Notes: generated by a model from the sequence alone, not told the origin. Counted from the stretch's first letter, positions 6,833-14,859 are shown. The stretch is 26,121 bases of DNA from an uncultured Collinsella sp. (GCA_958453935.1 CAUDZT010000032.1:1-26121), one strand, 5' to 3'. Made by a program: numbers and translations.

Positions 6833-8128
6833 ATGCTCGCCTTTTTACAAACCAACACACCCATCGTGATCTTCAACCAGATTGTCGTCACGCTGCTCAC
6901 GGTCTGCTTCTTGTACCAGGTGGTCTTCTTTGTCATCGGTGCTCTCCGCGGCGAGGTCGCGCCTCCCAAGGCCAAAAAACTCCACCGGTATGCCTTCTTT
7001 ATTGCAGCACACAACGAGGAGGCCGTTATCGCCAACCTCGTTCGCTCCATCAAGGACCAGGATTATCCGTCCGAGCTCATCGAGGTCTTCGTGGTCGCCG
7101 ATGCCTGCACCGATAACACCGCGCAGCTCGCGCGCGAGGCGGGCGCTGTCGTGTACGAGCGAAACGACCTGGCCCGTAAAGGCAAGAGCTGGGTCATGGA
7201 CTTTGGTTTTGACCGCATTCTTAACGAGTATCCCGATACCTTTGAGGGCTTCTTTATCTTCGATGCCGACAACGTTATCTCCCGCGATTACGTCTCCAAG
7301 ATGAATGACGCCTTTGACCAGGGCTTCCATGTGGTCACAAGCTACCGCAACTCCAAGAACTTTGGCAGCTCGTGGATCTCGGCTGCCAACGCCACTTGGT
7401 ACCTGCGCGAGGCGCGTTTCCTTAACAACGCGCGTAATATCTGCAAGACGTCCTGCGCCGTATCGGGTTCGGGCTACCTTATCTCGGCTAGCGTTATTGA
7501 GGGCATGCACGGCTGGCAGTTCCATACGCTGACCGAGGATATTCAGTTCACCACGTTCTGCGCTATTCACGGCATTCGTATTGGCTATGCGCCGGCGGAG
7601 TTCTTTGACGAGCAGCCTGTGACGTTTAAGGCGTCCTGGAAGCAGCGTATGCGCTGGACCAAGGGCTTCTACCAGGTGTTCTTTACCTACGGTAAGCACC
7701 TGGTCAAATCGACCTTCCGCTATCATCGCTTTGCCGCCTACGACATGTTTATGACCATCGCCCCGGGTATGCTGCTGTCCTTGATCTCGATGCTCGCTAA
7801 TGCGACGTTCTTGATTGTGGGTGGCCTTTCGCATGGTTTCTTGGCAACCGAAGTCGAGATGCAGGCGTGCGCCGCTTCGCTCATTATGACCTTCGCCATG
7901 ATGTATCAGACCTTCTTTATCCTGGCGCTGCTCACGACTATCTTCGAGTACAAGCACATCCATTGCGCGCAAAAGTGGCGCCTGGTGACCAACCTGTTTA
8001 CCTTCCCGATCTTTATGTTCAGCTATATCCCCATTACGGTGGCTGCGTTGTTCCTGAAGGTCGACTGGGTCCCGACGCAACACGCCGTCAACGTTACCCT
8101 CGACGAGGTCATGCAGGGCGCTAAATAA
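6833..8128 (+). CDS. Membrane GT2 family glycosyltransferase (processive type)
   Basis: Predicted 431-residue membrane glycosyltransferase. One hydrophobic segment (about residues 12-37) precedes a cytosolic GT-A domain. The domain begins FIAAHNEEAVI and carries the metal-binding D144-A-D146 (FDADN), the TED motif (T234-E235-D236, acceptor-site acid) and Q271-R-M-R-W275. The last is the QxxRW motif of processive beta-glycosyltransferases such as cellulose or hyaluronan synthases. Three or four membrane segments follow (about residues 305-415). GGGAG lies upstream of the ATG at 6833. The sugar donor and product are unknown; exopolysaccharide or glycolipid synthesis is the likely role. No polymer-export partner is nearby. 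It ends at a hairpin repeat that acts as terminator. Confidence 0.92.
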   Translation: MLAFLQTNTPIVIFNQIVVTLLTVCFLYQVVFFVIGALRGEVAPPKAKKLHRYAFFIAAHNEEAVIANLVRSIKDQDYPSELIEVFVVADACTDNTAQLAREAGAVVYERNDLARKGKSWVMDFGFDRILNEYPDTFEGFFIFDADNVISRDYVSKMNDAFDQGFHVVTSYRNSKNFGSSWISAANATWYLREARFLNNARNICKTSCAVSGSGYLISASVIEGMHGWQFHTLTEDIQFTTFCAIHGIRIGYAPAEFFDEQPVTFKASWKQRMRWTKGFYQVFFTYGKHLVKSTFRYHRFAAYDMFMTIAPGMLLSLISMLANATFLIVGGLSHGFLATEVEMQACAASLIMTFAMMYQTFFILALLTTIFEYKHIHCAQKWRLVTNLFTFPIFMFSYIPITVAALFLKVDWVPTQHAVNVTLDEVMQGAK

Positions 8129-8136
8129 CCACCACC

Positions 8137-8178
8137 AAAACCACCACGAAGGGGACAGGCACCTTTGTGGTGGTTTTT
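8137..8178 (+). repeat. Palindromic repeat copy B, also the glycosyltransferase terminator
   Basis: AAAACCACCACGAAGG (8137-8152) pairs with CCTTTGTGGTGGTTTT (8162-8177), with one G-T pair, around the loop GGACAGGCA, ending in TTTTT. It starts nine bases after the glycosyltransferase stop codon. The plus strand here matches the minus strand of copy A (498-538) almost base for base, including the core GGGGACAGGCACC. Each copy is therefore oriented the same way relative to the gene it follows. Confidence 0.75.
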
Positions 8179-8209
8179 GCTTTTGAGTGACTGCCCCGGG
8201 AGGTGCATG

Positions 8210-8632
8210 ATGTTCTACATCCCATTTTGGATCTGCGCTTTTGCCGGCGCGGTGATTGATGCCCGTGAGCGGCGGTTTCCCAATGAGCTTGCCGGCGTGT
8301 GTGCGGTGGCGGCGCTTGCAGGCGTTTGGCTCGACAGAGGTGTTAACACGGCGCTTGACCACGCCGGTCTTGCGGTCATCGTCTACCTTGCCCTTGTGCT
8401 CACTGAGTCGCTCTGGCGTCGTGTTCGCCAAGCCTCCGGCATCGGCATGGGGGATGCCAAGGCGCTCTTCGCGCTTTGCACGCTCGACCCTCTGGGGGGC
8501 ATCGTGGCATTTGCCGTCGCGCTCCTGGTCCTGGCCCTCTCCTGCCTCTTCACAAAATCGCGCTCCCTGCCATTGCTCCCGTTTTTTGTGCCGATTTTTG
8601 CCATAATCGAGGTCGTGGGCTGCACATTGTAA
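8210..8632 (+). CDS. Type IV prepilin peptidase-like protein (A24 family), short form
   Basis: Predicted 140-residue integral membrane aspartyl peptidase. The two active-site aspartates of A24 peptidases are present: D17 in DARERRFPN (family pattern Dx R....PN) and D82 in GMGDAK (family pattern GxGDxK). The protein has about four or five hydrophobic segments and lacks the N-terminal methyltransferase domain of full-length PilD, so it is the short form seen with Flp/Tad or Com-type pili. GGGAGG (8198-8203) precedes two adjacent ATGs, at 8207 and 8210; the second has the better spacing. No pilin or pilus assembly gene is in the window, so its substrate is unknown. Start codons further upstream would fall inside the terminator hairpin. 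Confidence 0.85.
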   Translation: MFYIPFWICAFAGAVIDARERRFPNELAGVCAVAALAGVWLDRGVNTALDHAGLAVIVYLALVLTESLWRRVRQASGIGMGDAKALFALCTLDPLGGIVAFAVALLVLALSCLFTKSRSLPLLPFFVPIFAIIEVVGCTL

Positions 8633-8663
8633 CCGATTGCGCATCCTTTTTAAGGAGCATGCC

Positions 8664-9911
8664 ATGGCAACTAATCAAGAAACGGCCGTCATTAAGGCGC
8701 GCATGGACCGCATTCCCGCGGCGTTGTCGCCCGAGCTGGTCGAGCGTATCGCCGCCGACCGCGCCTCGGGTGTCGTTAATCCTTATCGATGCGGCGATGA
8801 CCAGGTCATTCGTCGTATTGATCGCGCTGCCGACAAAGGCACGCTCATGCGACCGGCATTTATGCGCGACACCGAAAAGATCCTTCATCTTCCTGCGTAC
8901 ACGCGTTATGCAGGCAAAACGCAGGTCTTTAGCTTTCGCAGCAACGACGATCTGTCGCGGCGCGGCCTTCATGTGCAGCTCGTCTCGCGCATTGCCCGCG
9001 ATATCGGCCGTGCCCTGGGCCTCAACTGCGATTTGATCGAGGCGATTGGCCTGGGCCACGATTTGGGCCACACGCCCTTTGGCCATGCCGGCGAGCGTTT
9101 CCTCAACGATATCTATCACGAGCGTACGGGTCGTTATTTTTTCCATAACGTGCAGTCCGTCCGCGTGCTCGACGAGCTGTACGGCCGCAACGTGTCGCTC
9201 CAGGCGCTCGACGGCGTGCTGTGCCATAACGGCGAGTACGAGCAGCGTGTCTTTGAACTCTCGGACATGGCGTCGTTTGACCAGTTCGACCGTACCCTCG
9301 AGGACTGCATTGCCACGGGCTATGGCGCGATCGAGCACCTGCGCCCCATGACGCTCGAGGGCTGTGTGGTCCGCATTTCGGATATCCTCGCCTACGTTGG
9401 GCGCGATCGCCAAGACGCCATTGCGGCGGGCCTGTTGTCACCCGACGCTTTTGACGATGGCCTGGGCGGGGCTTACAACAGCTGGATCCTCACGCACGCT
9501 TCTATCGATATCGTTGAGCATAGCTACGGCAAACCGCGTATCGAGATGAGCGAGGACCTGTTTGAGGAGATCCGGCGGGCGAAGCGCGAGAACTACGAGA
9601 AGATCTATAGCAAGGGCGGTATCGAAGGCGACTCCGAAGTGGAACTGCGCGAGGCCTTCGAAAAGCTCTACGACCGTTGCCTGCAGGATATAAACGAGGG
9701 TGACGAGTCCTCCTACATCTTTAAGCACCACATTTCGCGTGTTGAGCAGCAGCTTTCCCACTACGATCGCGCCTATGCCTGGCAGGATGACAAGGATCAG
9801 GCCGTCGTCGATTACATCGCAAGCATGACGGATGGTTATTTCTGCGAGCTGACGAGCAAATTGTTCCCAGGTCTAAAGTTTCCGCACCGCACCTATATTA
9901 ACGAACGGTAG
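8664..9911 (+). CDS. HD-domain phosphohydrolase, dGTP triphosphohydrolase-like
   Basis: Predicted 415-residue cytosolic HD-superfamily enzyme. The metal-binding set is H103 (LHVQLVSRIAR), H132-D133 (GLGHDLGHTPFGH) and D240 (RISDILAYVGRD), in the order and spacing of dNTPases. The GHDLGHTPFGHAGE segment is the hallmark of dGTPase-like proteins, which hydrolyse dGTP or other dNTPs to the nucleoside and triphosphate. The ATG at 8664 is preceded by AAGGAG (8652-8657) six bases upstream and was preferred to an ATG at 8637, which lies before that site. In Coriobacteriia-like and Firmicutes genomes such genes often lie near replication genes. Here rarA follows 45 bases later, suggesting a link to nucleotide pool or replication upkeep. 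Confidence 0.9.
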   Translation: MATNQETAVIKARMDRIPAALSPELVERIAADRASGVVNPYRCGDDQVIRRIDRAADKGTLMRPAFMRDTEKILHLPAYTRYAGKTQVFSFRSNDDLSRRGLHVQLVSRIARDIGRALGLNCDLIEAIGLGHDLGHTPFGHAGERFLNDIYHERTGRYFFHNVQSVRVLDELYGRNVSLQALDGVLCHNGEYEQRVFELSDMASFDQFDRTLEDCIATGYGAIEHLRPMTLEGCVVRISDILAYVGRDRQDAIAAGLLSPDAFDDGLGGAYNSWILTHASIDIVEHSYGKPRIEMSEDLFEEIRRAKRENYEKIYSKGGIEGDSEVELREAFEKLYDRCLQDINEGDESSYIFKHHISRVEQQLSHYDRAYAWQDDKDQAVVDYIASMTDGYFCELTSKLFPGLKFPHRTYINER

Positions 9912-9926
9912 TTCGTATCCTTTCGG

Positions 9927-9932
9927 TATACT
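9927..9932 (+). promoter_or_regulatory. Candidate -10 element for rarA
   Basis: TATACT lies in the 45-base gap before rarA. No good -35 hexamer is seen at the usual distance, so rarA may also be reached by read-through from the dGTPase-like gene; no terminator lies between them. Confidence 0.35.
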
Positions 9933-9956
9933 GTTGGTCAACAACGATTTTGATTA

Positions 9957-11321
9957 ATGCACGGGATGGCTATGGACGACCTTTTTTCTGCTTCGACGCG
10001 CGAGCGCTCCTTTAAAAATGCGCCGCTTGCGGTGCGTATGCGCCCCAATTCGCTCGACGAGTATGTGGGCCAGCAAAAGGCCGTCGGTAAGGGCTCGTGG
10101 CTGCGCGCCGCGATTGAGCATGATGTGCTGTCGAGTGTGATTCTGTACGGCCCCGCCGGTACGGGCAAGACGACGCTGGCCCATATTATCGCCAACCATA
10201 CCAAGAGTGAGTTTGTCGAGGTCAGCGCCGTGACGGGCACCGTAAAGGACTTGCGCCGCGTGATTGACGAGGCCAAGACGCGCCTGAATACGTACGACCG
10301 CCGCACCATTCTATTCATCGATGAGATCCACCGCTTCTCTAAGTCGCAGCAGGATGCCCTGCTGCATGCAGTTGAGAACCGTACCGTCATTATGATTGGC
10401 GCTACGACGGAGAATCCGTACTTCGAGGTCAACTCGGCGCTGCTCTCGCGTGGTCGCGTGGTGGAGCTTGAGCACCTCAAAGACGAGGATATCGCCACGC
10501 TTATCGAACGTGCGCTCGAGGCGCCGCAGGGTTTGAACGGTAAGTTCTCGGCCGATGAGGATACGGTCAAGACCATTTGTACGCTGGCTGCGGGTGATGC
10601 ACGCTCGGCCCTGACGACACTTGAGCTGGCGAGCGAGATTGCCGTCACGCGTCCCGATACGGAGGGAACGCCAGCGCCGGCGGCGGGGGAGCGCTATCCC
10701 ATCACCGTGGATGACGTAAAGATTGCCAACCCGCGTCGTGGCTTTTCGTACGACAAAAACGGCGACATGCACTACGACATCATCAGTGCGTTTATTAAGT
10801 CTATGCGCGGTAGCGACCCCGATGCCACGATCTATTGGCTCGCGCGCATGATTGATGCGGGGGAGGATCCCAAGTTTATCGCTCGCCGTATTATGATTCA
10901 GGCTTCTGAGGACGTTGGCAACGCCGATCCGCAGGCGCTTTTGGTGGCGCATGCCGCGTTTAAGTCTGCCGAGGTCATTGGCTATCCCGAGTGCCGTATT
11001 AACCTGGCTCAGGCTGCCCTCTATGTGTGCTTGGCGCCTAAATCCAACGCGTGTGAGGCTTCGATCGATGCGGCGCTGGCCGATATCCACTCTAGTGGGC
11101 TTCGCGAGGTGCCGAGTTATCTGCGCGATCGTCATCGCCCGGGCAGCGATGAATACGGTGTGTATAAGTATCCGCACGATTATCCCGAAGGCTGGGTCGA
11201 CCAGCGCTATTTGCCCGAAGGCTTAGAACGCGGTGCATTTTGGCGGCCTGCCGGCCGTGGTTGGGAAGAATGGCGCGTAGAACAAAGCGAACGCGACCGC
11301 AGCGGGAATGCACCGAAGTAG
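9957..11321 (+). CDS. rarA: Replication-associated recombination protein A (AAA+ ATPase)
   Basis: Predicted 454-residue cytosolic AAA+ ATPase of the RarA/MgsA/WRNIP1 family, which acts at stalled replication forks. Walker A is GPAGTGKTT (residues 65-73) and Walker B ILFIDE (118-123). Sensor 1 (GATTEN) and the arginine-finger region (LLSRGRVVEL) follow. The C-terminal half has the family's tetramerisation part, with DYPEGWVDQRYLPE and related conserved residues. Length is normal. Three in-frame ATGs (9957, 9966, 9972) compete and none has a strong ribosome binding site; GGGATGG at 9963-9969 could serve the last. The first is used here, and the true protein may be up to five residues shorter. 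Confidence 0.96.
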   Translation: MHGMAMDDLFSASTRERSFKNAPLAVRMRPNSLDEYVGQQKAVGKGSWLRAAIEHDVLSSVILYGPAGTGKTTLAHIIANHTKSEFVEVSAVTGTVKDLRRVIDEAKTRLNTYDRRTILFIDEIHRFSKSQQDALLHAVENRTVIMIGATTENPYFEVNSALLSRGRVVELEHLKDEDIATLIERALEAPQGLNGKFSADEDTVKTICTLAAGDARSALTTLELASEIAVTRPDTEGTPAPAAGERYPITVDDVKIANPRRGFSYDKNGDMHYDIISAFIKSMRGSDPDATIYWLARMIDAGEDPKFIARRIMIQASEDVGNADPQALLVAHAAFKSAEVIGYPECRINLAQAALYVCLAPKSNACEASIDAALADIHSSGLREVPSYLRDRHRPGSDEYGVYKYPHDYPEGWVDQRYLPEGLERGAFWRPAGRGWEEWRVEQSERDRSGNAPK

Positions 11322-11421
11322 CTGCTGATAATTTTGTCCCACGTTGCTGCTCTTGGCATGTTCGGTCCCCTTTGGGGTACCATGAAAAGCGTCTGTATTT
11401 CGATTCCTTTGGGAGGCTTGT

Positions 11422-12009
11422 ATGAGTCCCATTCAAATCGCCTTGCTGCTGCTCGCCGTTGCCGGCGTGTGGGCTATCGTTGAGCTTGCGCTCACCTTGC
11501 GCAAAACCCGCACCGTTGTCGACTCGCTCGACAAGACGGTAACCGACCTCAACAATACGATTGCCGAGGCGCAGCCCGTGGTGGCAAAGCTTGATGGCAC
11601 CGTTGACGAGCTTACGCCGGCACTTGCCCAGATGGAGCCGCTCCTCAAGTCGAGCAAGACTGCCGTTGACGCCCTGACGTCCAACCTCGTTGAGGTTGAG
11701 GCGGTCGTTCGCGACATCTCCGAGGTCACGGGCAGTATGGCCGAGGCCAGTAATGCCGTATCGAGCGTGACAGATTCTGCGGCCGGCGCCGTGCAGAAGC
11801 TCTTCAATAAGGTGAAGGCTCCTGCAGCCGACGCCGATCGTAAGCTAGCCGCTGCCGCCGCCGAGGCCGAGCAGCCTACCGAGCGCGTTCTGATCGGCGA
11901 TGACGATGCCGCTGCTGACGACGATGATGTTCAGAAGCCCGCTGCTAAGCCTGCTCAGTATTACACTTATACGCCTGCCGAGACCTCCGAGGAGTCCTGC
12001 GATGAGTAG
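11422..12009 (+). CDS. DUF948-type membrane-anchored coiled-coil protein
   Basis: Predicted 195-residue protein with one N-terminal membrane segment (about residues 5-25). A long heptad-like region follows (about 30-130) with the repeated pattern of Val/Leu and Asp/Thr typical of DUF948 (YtxG-like) proteins. The C-terminal tail is low-complexity and acidic (DDDAAADDDD at about 160-169). GGGAGG (11411-11416) lies five bases before the ATG. It is the first gene of a four-gene unit with an RsbW-like protein, a sigma factor and an AI-2E family permease. B. subtilis YtxG is known as a general stress protein, so placement beside a SigB-type sigma factor suggests a stress or envelope role. The molecular function is unknown. 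Confidence 0.8.
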   Translation: MSPIQIALLLLAVAGVWAIVELALTLRKTRTVVDSLDKTVTDLNNTIAEAQPVVAKLDGTVDELTPALAQMEPLLKSSKTAVDALTSNLVEVEAVVRDISEVTGSMAEASNAVSSVTDSAAGAVQKLFNKVKAPAADADRKLAAAAAEAEQPTERVLIGDDDAAADDDDVQKPAAKPAQYYTYTPAETSEESCDE

Positions 12010-12379
12010 CGAAGCAACCTGCCCCATTACGCTGAGCGTTGCCGGTGATCCGCGTCTCGCGCGCTTGGTGCGCATGACGGCCGCCAACGTCGGCGCCCTG
12101 TGCTCTATGTCCGTTGATCGCATCGAGGACATTCGTATGGCTGCCGAAGAAGCCTTCATCTTTGGCTGCACGGCTGTTGATTCCGACGATATCTCGATCA
12201 AATTCGATGTCGACGAATCGCATGTGGGCATGACCTTTACCTTTGGCGACCAGGCGACTGTCGATGAGGATGACCAGGCTGCCGTGTATGCCGAGCTCAT
12301 TTTGGCGAGTGTGTGTGACTCTTACGAAAAGACTACAGCGCCCCTAACGCTTTCCCTCGACCTCAAGGCGGATATCTAA
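12002..12379 (+). CDS. RsbW-like (HATPase fold) putative anti-sigma factor, degenerate ATP site
   Basis: Predicted 125-residue protein that looks like a switch kinase or anti-sigma factor of the RsbW/SpoIIAB family. Residues 41-55, IEDIRMAAEEAFIFG, match the RsbW N-box helix (IEDLKIAVSEACTNA). The essential Mg/ATP asparagine is replaced by F54. The glycine-rich G boxes (DxGxG, GLGL) are also missing; the matching region reads DDQAAVYAELILASV. It may therefore bind the sigma factor without kinase activity. The ATG at 12002 was chosen because GAGGAG (11989-11994) lies seven bases upstream; it overlaps the previous gene by 8 bases. A longer reading from 11900 would only shadow that gene. The sigma gene starts two bases after the stop. 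Alternative: an unrelated small protein with chance similarity, which is less likely given the position. Confidence 0.75.
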   Translation: MSSEATCPITLSVAGDPRLARLVRMTAANVGALCSMSVDRIEDIRMAAEEAFIFGCTAVDSDDISIKFDVDESHVGMTFTFGDQATVDEDDQAAVYAELILASVCDSYEKTTAPLTLSLDLKADI

Positions 12380-12380
12380 T

Positions 12381-13172
12381 ATGACCGAACGCTCCCGGAG
12401 CGGCAAGACCGCTTGGGACAAGGAGAAAACCCGCGAGCTGTTTCGTCGTTATAAGGAGACCGGTGATCCGGATGCTCGCGAGCAGCTCGTCATGTCCCAT
12501 ATGAACCTGGTAAGGTTTCTTGCCAACAAATTTAAAAACCGCGGTGAGCCGCTCGATGACCTTTTGCAGGTCGGCTATCTGGGCTTGCTCAAGGCTATCG
12601 ACCGCTTTGACCCTGAACGCGGACTTGAGTTCACGACGTTTGCCACGCCCACCATCCTGGGCGAGATTAAGCGCCACTTCCGCGACAAGGGCTGGAGCGT
12701 GCGCGTGCCCCGACGTTTGCAGGAGCTCTCGGCCAAGGTCAACCAGGCTACCGATAAGCTCACCAACGAGCTACAGCGTTCGCCCAAGGTTGAGGAAATC
12801 GCCGAATACCTCGACGTGACTGTCGACGAGGTGCTCGAAGCCATGGAATCGTCCTCGGCCTACACCTCGGTGCCCATCGAGGCTCCTGGCGCGTCCGATT
12901 CCGACGATGCGCCTTCGATTCTTGACCGCTATGCCGACGAGGACAATGAGCTCGACTTTACCGATGACCGCCTGGTAATCGAGGAAGCCATCCGCGATTT
13001 CTCGCCTCGCGAGCGCGAGGTTATCGAGTTGCGCTTCGTAAAGGGCATGACCCAGATCGAGATCGCCAAGAAGCTGGGCATCTCGCAGGTGCAGGTCTCG
13101 CGCCTGCTGCGCCGTACCCTTAAGAAGATTCAAGATAAGATCGACCCCGACGGAGTGATGATTCGTTCATGA
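12381..13172 (+). CDS. RNA polymerase sigma factor, SigB/SigF/SigG family
   Basis: Predicted 263-residue alternative sigma factor of group 3. Region 2 is clear (about residues 35-105: MNLVRFLANKF, DLLQVGYLGLLKAIDRFDPERG, FTTFATPTILGEIKRHFRDKGW). Region 3 follows (about 108-160: VPRRLQEL ... RSPKVEEIAEYL). Region 4 has a helix-turn-helix (about 205-255: FSPREREVIELRF ... TQIEIAKKLGISQVQVSRLLRRTL). The family directs general stress or developmental genes and is normally held by an RsbW/SpoIIAB anti-sigma factor. Here a degenerate RsbW-like gene lies directly upstream. The start is one base after the previous stop, and the stop overlaps the permease start by four bases (ATGA), so translation is coupled throughout. 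Confidence 0.95.
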   Translation: MTERSRSGKTAWDKEKTRELFRRYKETGDPDAREQLVMSHMNLVRFLANKFKNRGEPLDDLLQVGYLGLLKAIDRFDPERGLEFTTFATPTILGEIKRHFRDKGWSVRVPRRLQELSAKVNQATDKLTNELQRSPKVEEIAEYLDVTVDEVLEAMESSSAYTSVPIEAPGASDSDDAPSILDRYADEDNELDFTDDRLVIEEAIRDFSPREREVIELRFVKGMTQIEIAKKLGISQVQVSRLLRRTLKKIQDKIDPDGVMIRS

Positions 13173-14581
13173 GTGAGCACCCCCAACAAATCGACCGCAC
13201 GCTTCGCGATACCCGCATTCTGACGCTGCGCATTTGGGGCGTCGTCGGCTGCATTGTCATCGCTGCCGTAATCTTTAACCTTATGGGCATCCTGGCACCG
13301 GTCATCGAGTTTCTCGCTGTCGGTTCCATCATCGCTTTTGTGATGTCTCCGATCACCAACTGGCTCGAGCATCACGGCGTCGGACGTGGCCTCGGTTCGC
13401 TCATCGCACTCATTGTGGTTGTTGCCGTGCTCGTCGGCGTCGTCTGCATCCTATCGCCTATTTTGCTCGGTCAAATCATGGAAGTCCTGAGCCGCCTGCC
13501 CGAGCAGCTTCGTGTTGCGGGTGGTGATCTCAACGAGATGCTCTCGCATGCCAAGACGCTCAACAACACGCCGCTCAAGGAGTATCTGGACGATAATCTT
13601 TCGTCGCTGGTTGCCGTGGCATCGAAGTATGTGTCTCAGATCGCTGCCGAGCTTGGCCGCGGTGTGTTCCCGCTCATCACCAATACAGCCTCGCAGTTGT
13701 TCGTGATCTTCCTTGGTCTGGTGCTTGCGTACTGGATGGCCTGCGACTACCCTCGCATGCACCACGAGATTTGCACCATCATCGGTCAGGAGAAGGAGAC
13801 CTCGTACCGCTTTATGGTCGCCATCCTTTCTCGCTCTGTCGGCGGCTACATGCGCGGTATGGTCGTGACGTCCATCTGCGGTGGTTTCCTCGCCTTTATC
13901 GGTTTTATGATCATCGGCCATCCGTATGCGGCGCTCATGGCCATCTTTACCGGCATCATGCATTTGGTTCCGGTCGTCGGTCCCTGGGTGAGCGCAGCAA
14001 TCGCCACAGTGCTCGGTTTCATGTTCAGCCCCATGTTGGCGTTATGGACGCTCATCGTGACGATGGTCGCTCAAAACGTCACCGATAACGTAATTTCGCC
14101 TAAGGTCATGCAGAGCTCGGTGCAGGTGCATCCCATCATGAGCCTCACGGCGCTCGTTATTGGCTCGGCACTCATGGGTCCTATTGGCATGATCATTGCC
14201 ATTCCGCTGTGCGCAGCCCTCAAGGGCATTTTCGTCTACTACTTTGAGAACGAGACCGGCCGTCAGCTCGTGGCATACGATGGCGCCGTGTTTAAGGGCA
14301 CGCCGTATCGCGATACCGAGGGCAACCCGGTCGCCGCCTACGACGCGCTTGGCGACGATACGTTCATCTACGAGTCCGAACTCATCGGCAACGAGACCGC
14401 TCCCGAGGCCCAGGCAATGCCCAAGCCCGAGCTCGATAATCCCTGGATTAAGCTCTCAGGCCTGCAGCCCGACGCGACGGGTTTCTTTAAGAACCCCTTT
14501 GCCAAGGACGACGACACAGGCTCTGACGACGACACCAAAACCGGCATCGACGGCTCCATGGACGATTCGGATTCCAAATAG
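13169..14581 (+). CDS. AI-2E family transporter (permease)
   Basis: Predicted 470-residue polytopic membrane protein of the AI-2E transporter family (formerly UPF0118). Hydrophobic segments lie at roughly residues 18-60, 70-98, 165-192 and, clustered, 225-365. The conserved C-terminal core includes HLVPVVGPWVSA and NVISPKVMQSSVQVHPIMSL. The name comes from E. coli TqsA; other members act as Na+/H+ antiporters or export unknown solutes, so autoinducer transport should not be assumed. The last 100 residues are hydrophilic and end in an Asp-rich tail. The gene overlaps the sigma factor stop by four bases and ends the operon. No terminator directly follows it. Confidence 0.9.
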   Translation: MSEHPQQIDRTLRDTRILTLRIWGVVGCIVIAAVIFNLMGILAPVIEFLAVGSIIAFVMSPITNWLEHHGVGRGLGSLIALIVVVAVLVGVVCILSPILLGQIMEVLSRLPEQLRVAGGDLNEMLSHAKTLNNTPLKEYLDDNLSSLVAVASKYVSQIAAELGRGVFPLITNTASQLFVIFLGLVLAYWMACDYPRMHHEICTIIGQEKETSYRFMVAILSRSVGGYMRGMVVTSICGGFLAFIGFMIIGHPYAALMAIFTGIMHLVPVVGPWVSAAIATVLGFMFSPMLALWTLIVTMVAQNVTDNVISPKVMQSSVQVHPIMSLTALVIGSALMGPIGMIIAIPLCAALKGIFVYYFENETGRQLVAYDGAVFKGTPYRDTEGNPVAAYDALGDDTFIYESELIGNETAPEAQAMPKPELDNPWIKLSGLQPDATGFFKNPFAKDDDTGSDDDTKTGIDGSMDDSDSK

Positions 14582-14587
14582 GCTCTG

Positions 14588-14827
14588 TTAGCGTTTCTTG
14601 ATGTTGTAAATAACAATAAACGCGATCAAAGCGATTGATAAGGGGCCAGCCACATAGAAAAAGATGGCGTCAATTGCGCTTAGGGTGTAATACGCTTTAT
14701 CGCCAGATGTTACTGCGTACAATGCGTAGCCAAATCTCGGCTGGTTCACATACCAGCTCGAGTAAGCGAAGATTGCTAAAAGGGCTACTGAGGTTAGTGC
14801 ATTCACGGCAAACCGTTTGCTATTCAT
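14588..14827 (-). CDS. Small membrane protein of unknown function
   Basis: Predicted 79-residue protein with two hydrophobic segments (about residues 9-28 and 53-75) and a short basic C-terminus (YNIKKR). I do not recognise the family. The ATG at 14827 was chosen because GGAAGGAG (complement of 14834-14841) lies six bases upstream; an ATG at 14860 lies before that site. TATAAT (complement of 14860-14865) is a good -10 element. The gene is convergent with the AI-2E permease (six bases between stops) and divergent from alaS. It is clearly richer in A+T than its neighbours, with codons such as TTA, ATA and AAA, which hints at recent acquisition. The good promoter and ribosome binding site support a real gene. 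Confidence 0.7.
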   Translation of the reverse strand: MNSKRFAVNALTSVALLAIFAYSSWYVNQPRFGYALYAVTSGDKAYYTLSAIDAIFFYVAGPLSIALIAFIVIYNIKKR

Positions 14828-14859
14828 CGATCGCTCCTTCCGGACGATTCTTATATGCA

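Noticed and set aside
6845..8665. Minus-strand ORF of 606 codons opposite the glycosyltransferase and prepilin peptidase genes
   Set aside because: It crosses two real genes and a terminator hairpin, and shows no family features.
11375..11380. GGGTAC as a SigB-type -10 for autoregulation of the sigma operon
   Set aside because: No GTTT-like -35 occurs 12-15 bases upstream. A weak housekeeping-type pair TTGGCA/TACCAT (11353-11383) has 19-base spacing, so neither promoter can be claimed.
13169..14581. Quorum-sensing role for the AI-2E family permease
   Set aside because: The family name is historical and many members have other substrates. No luxS or autoinducer gene is in the window.
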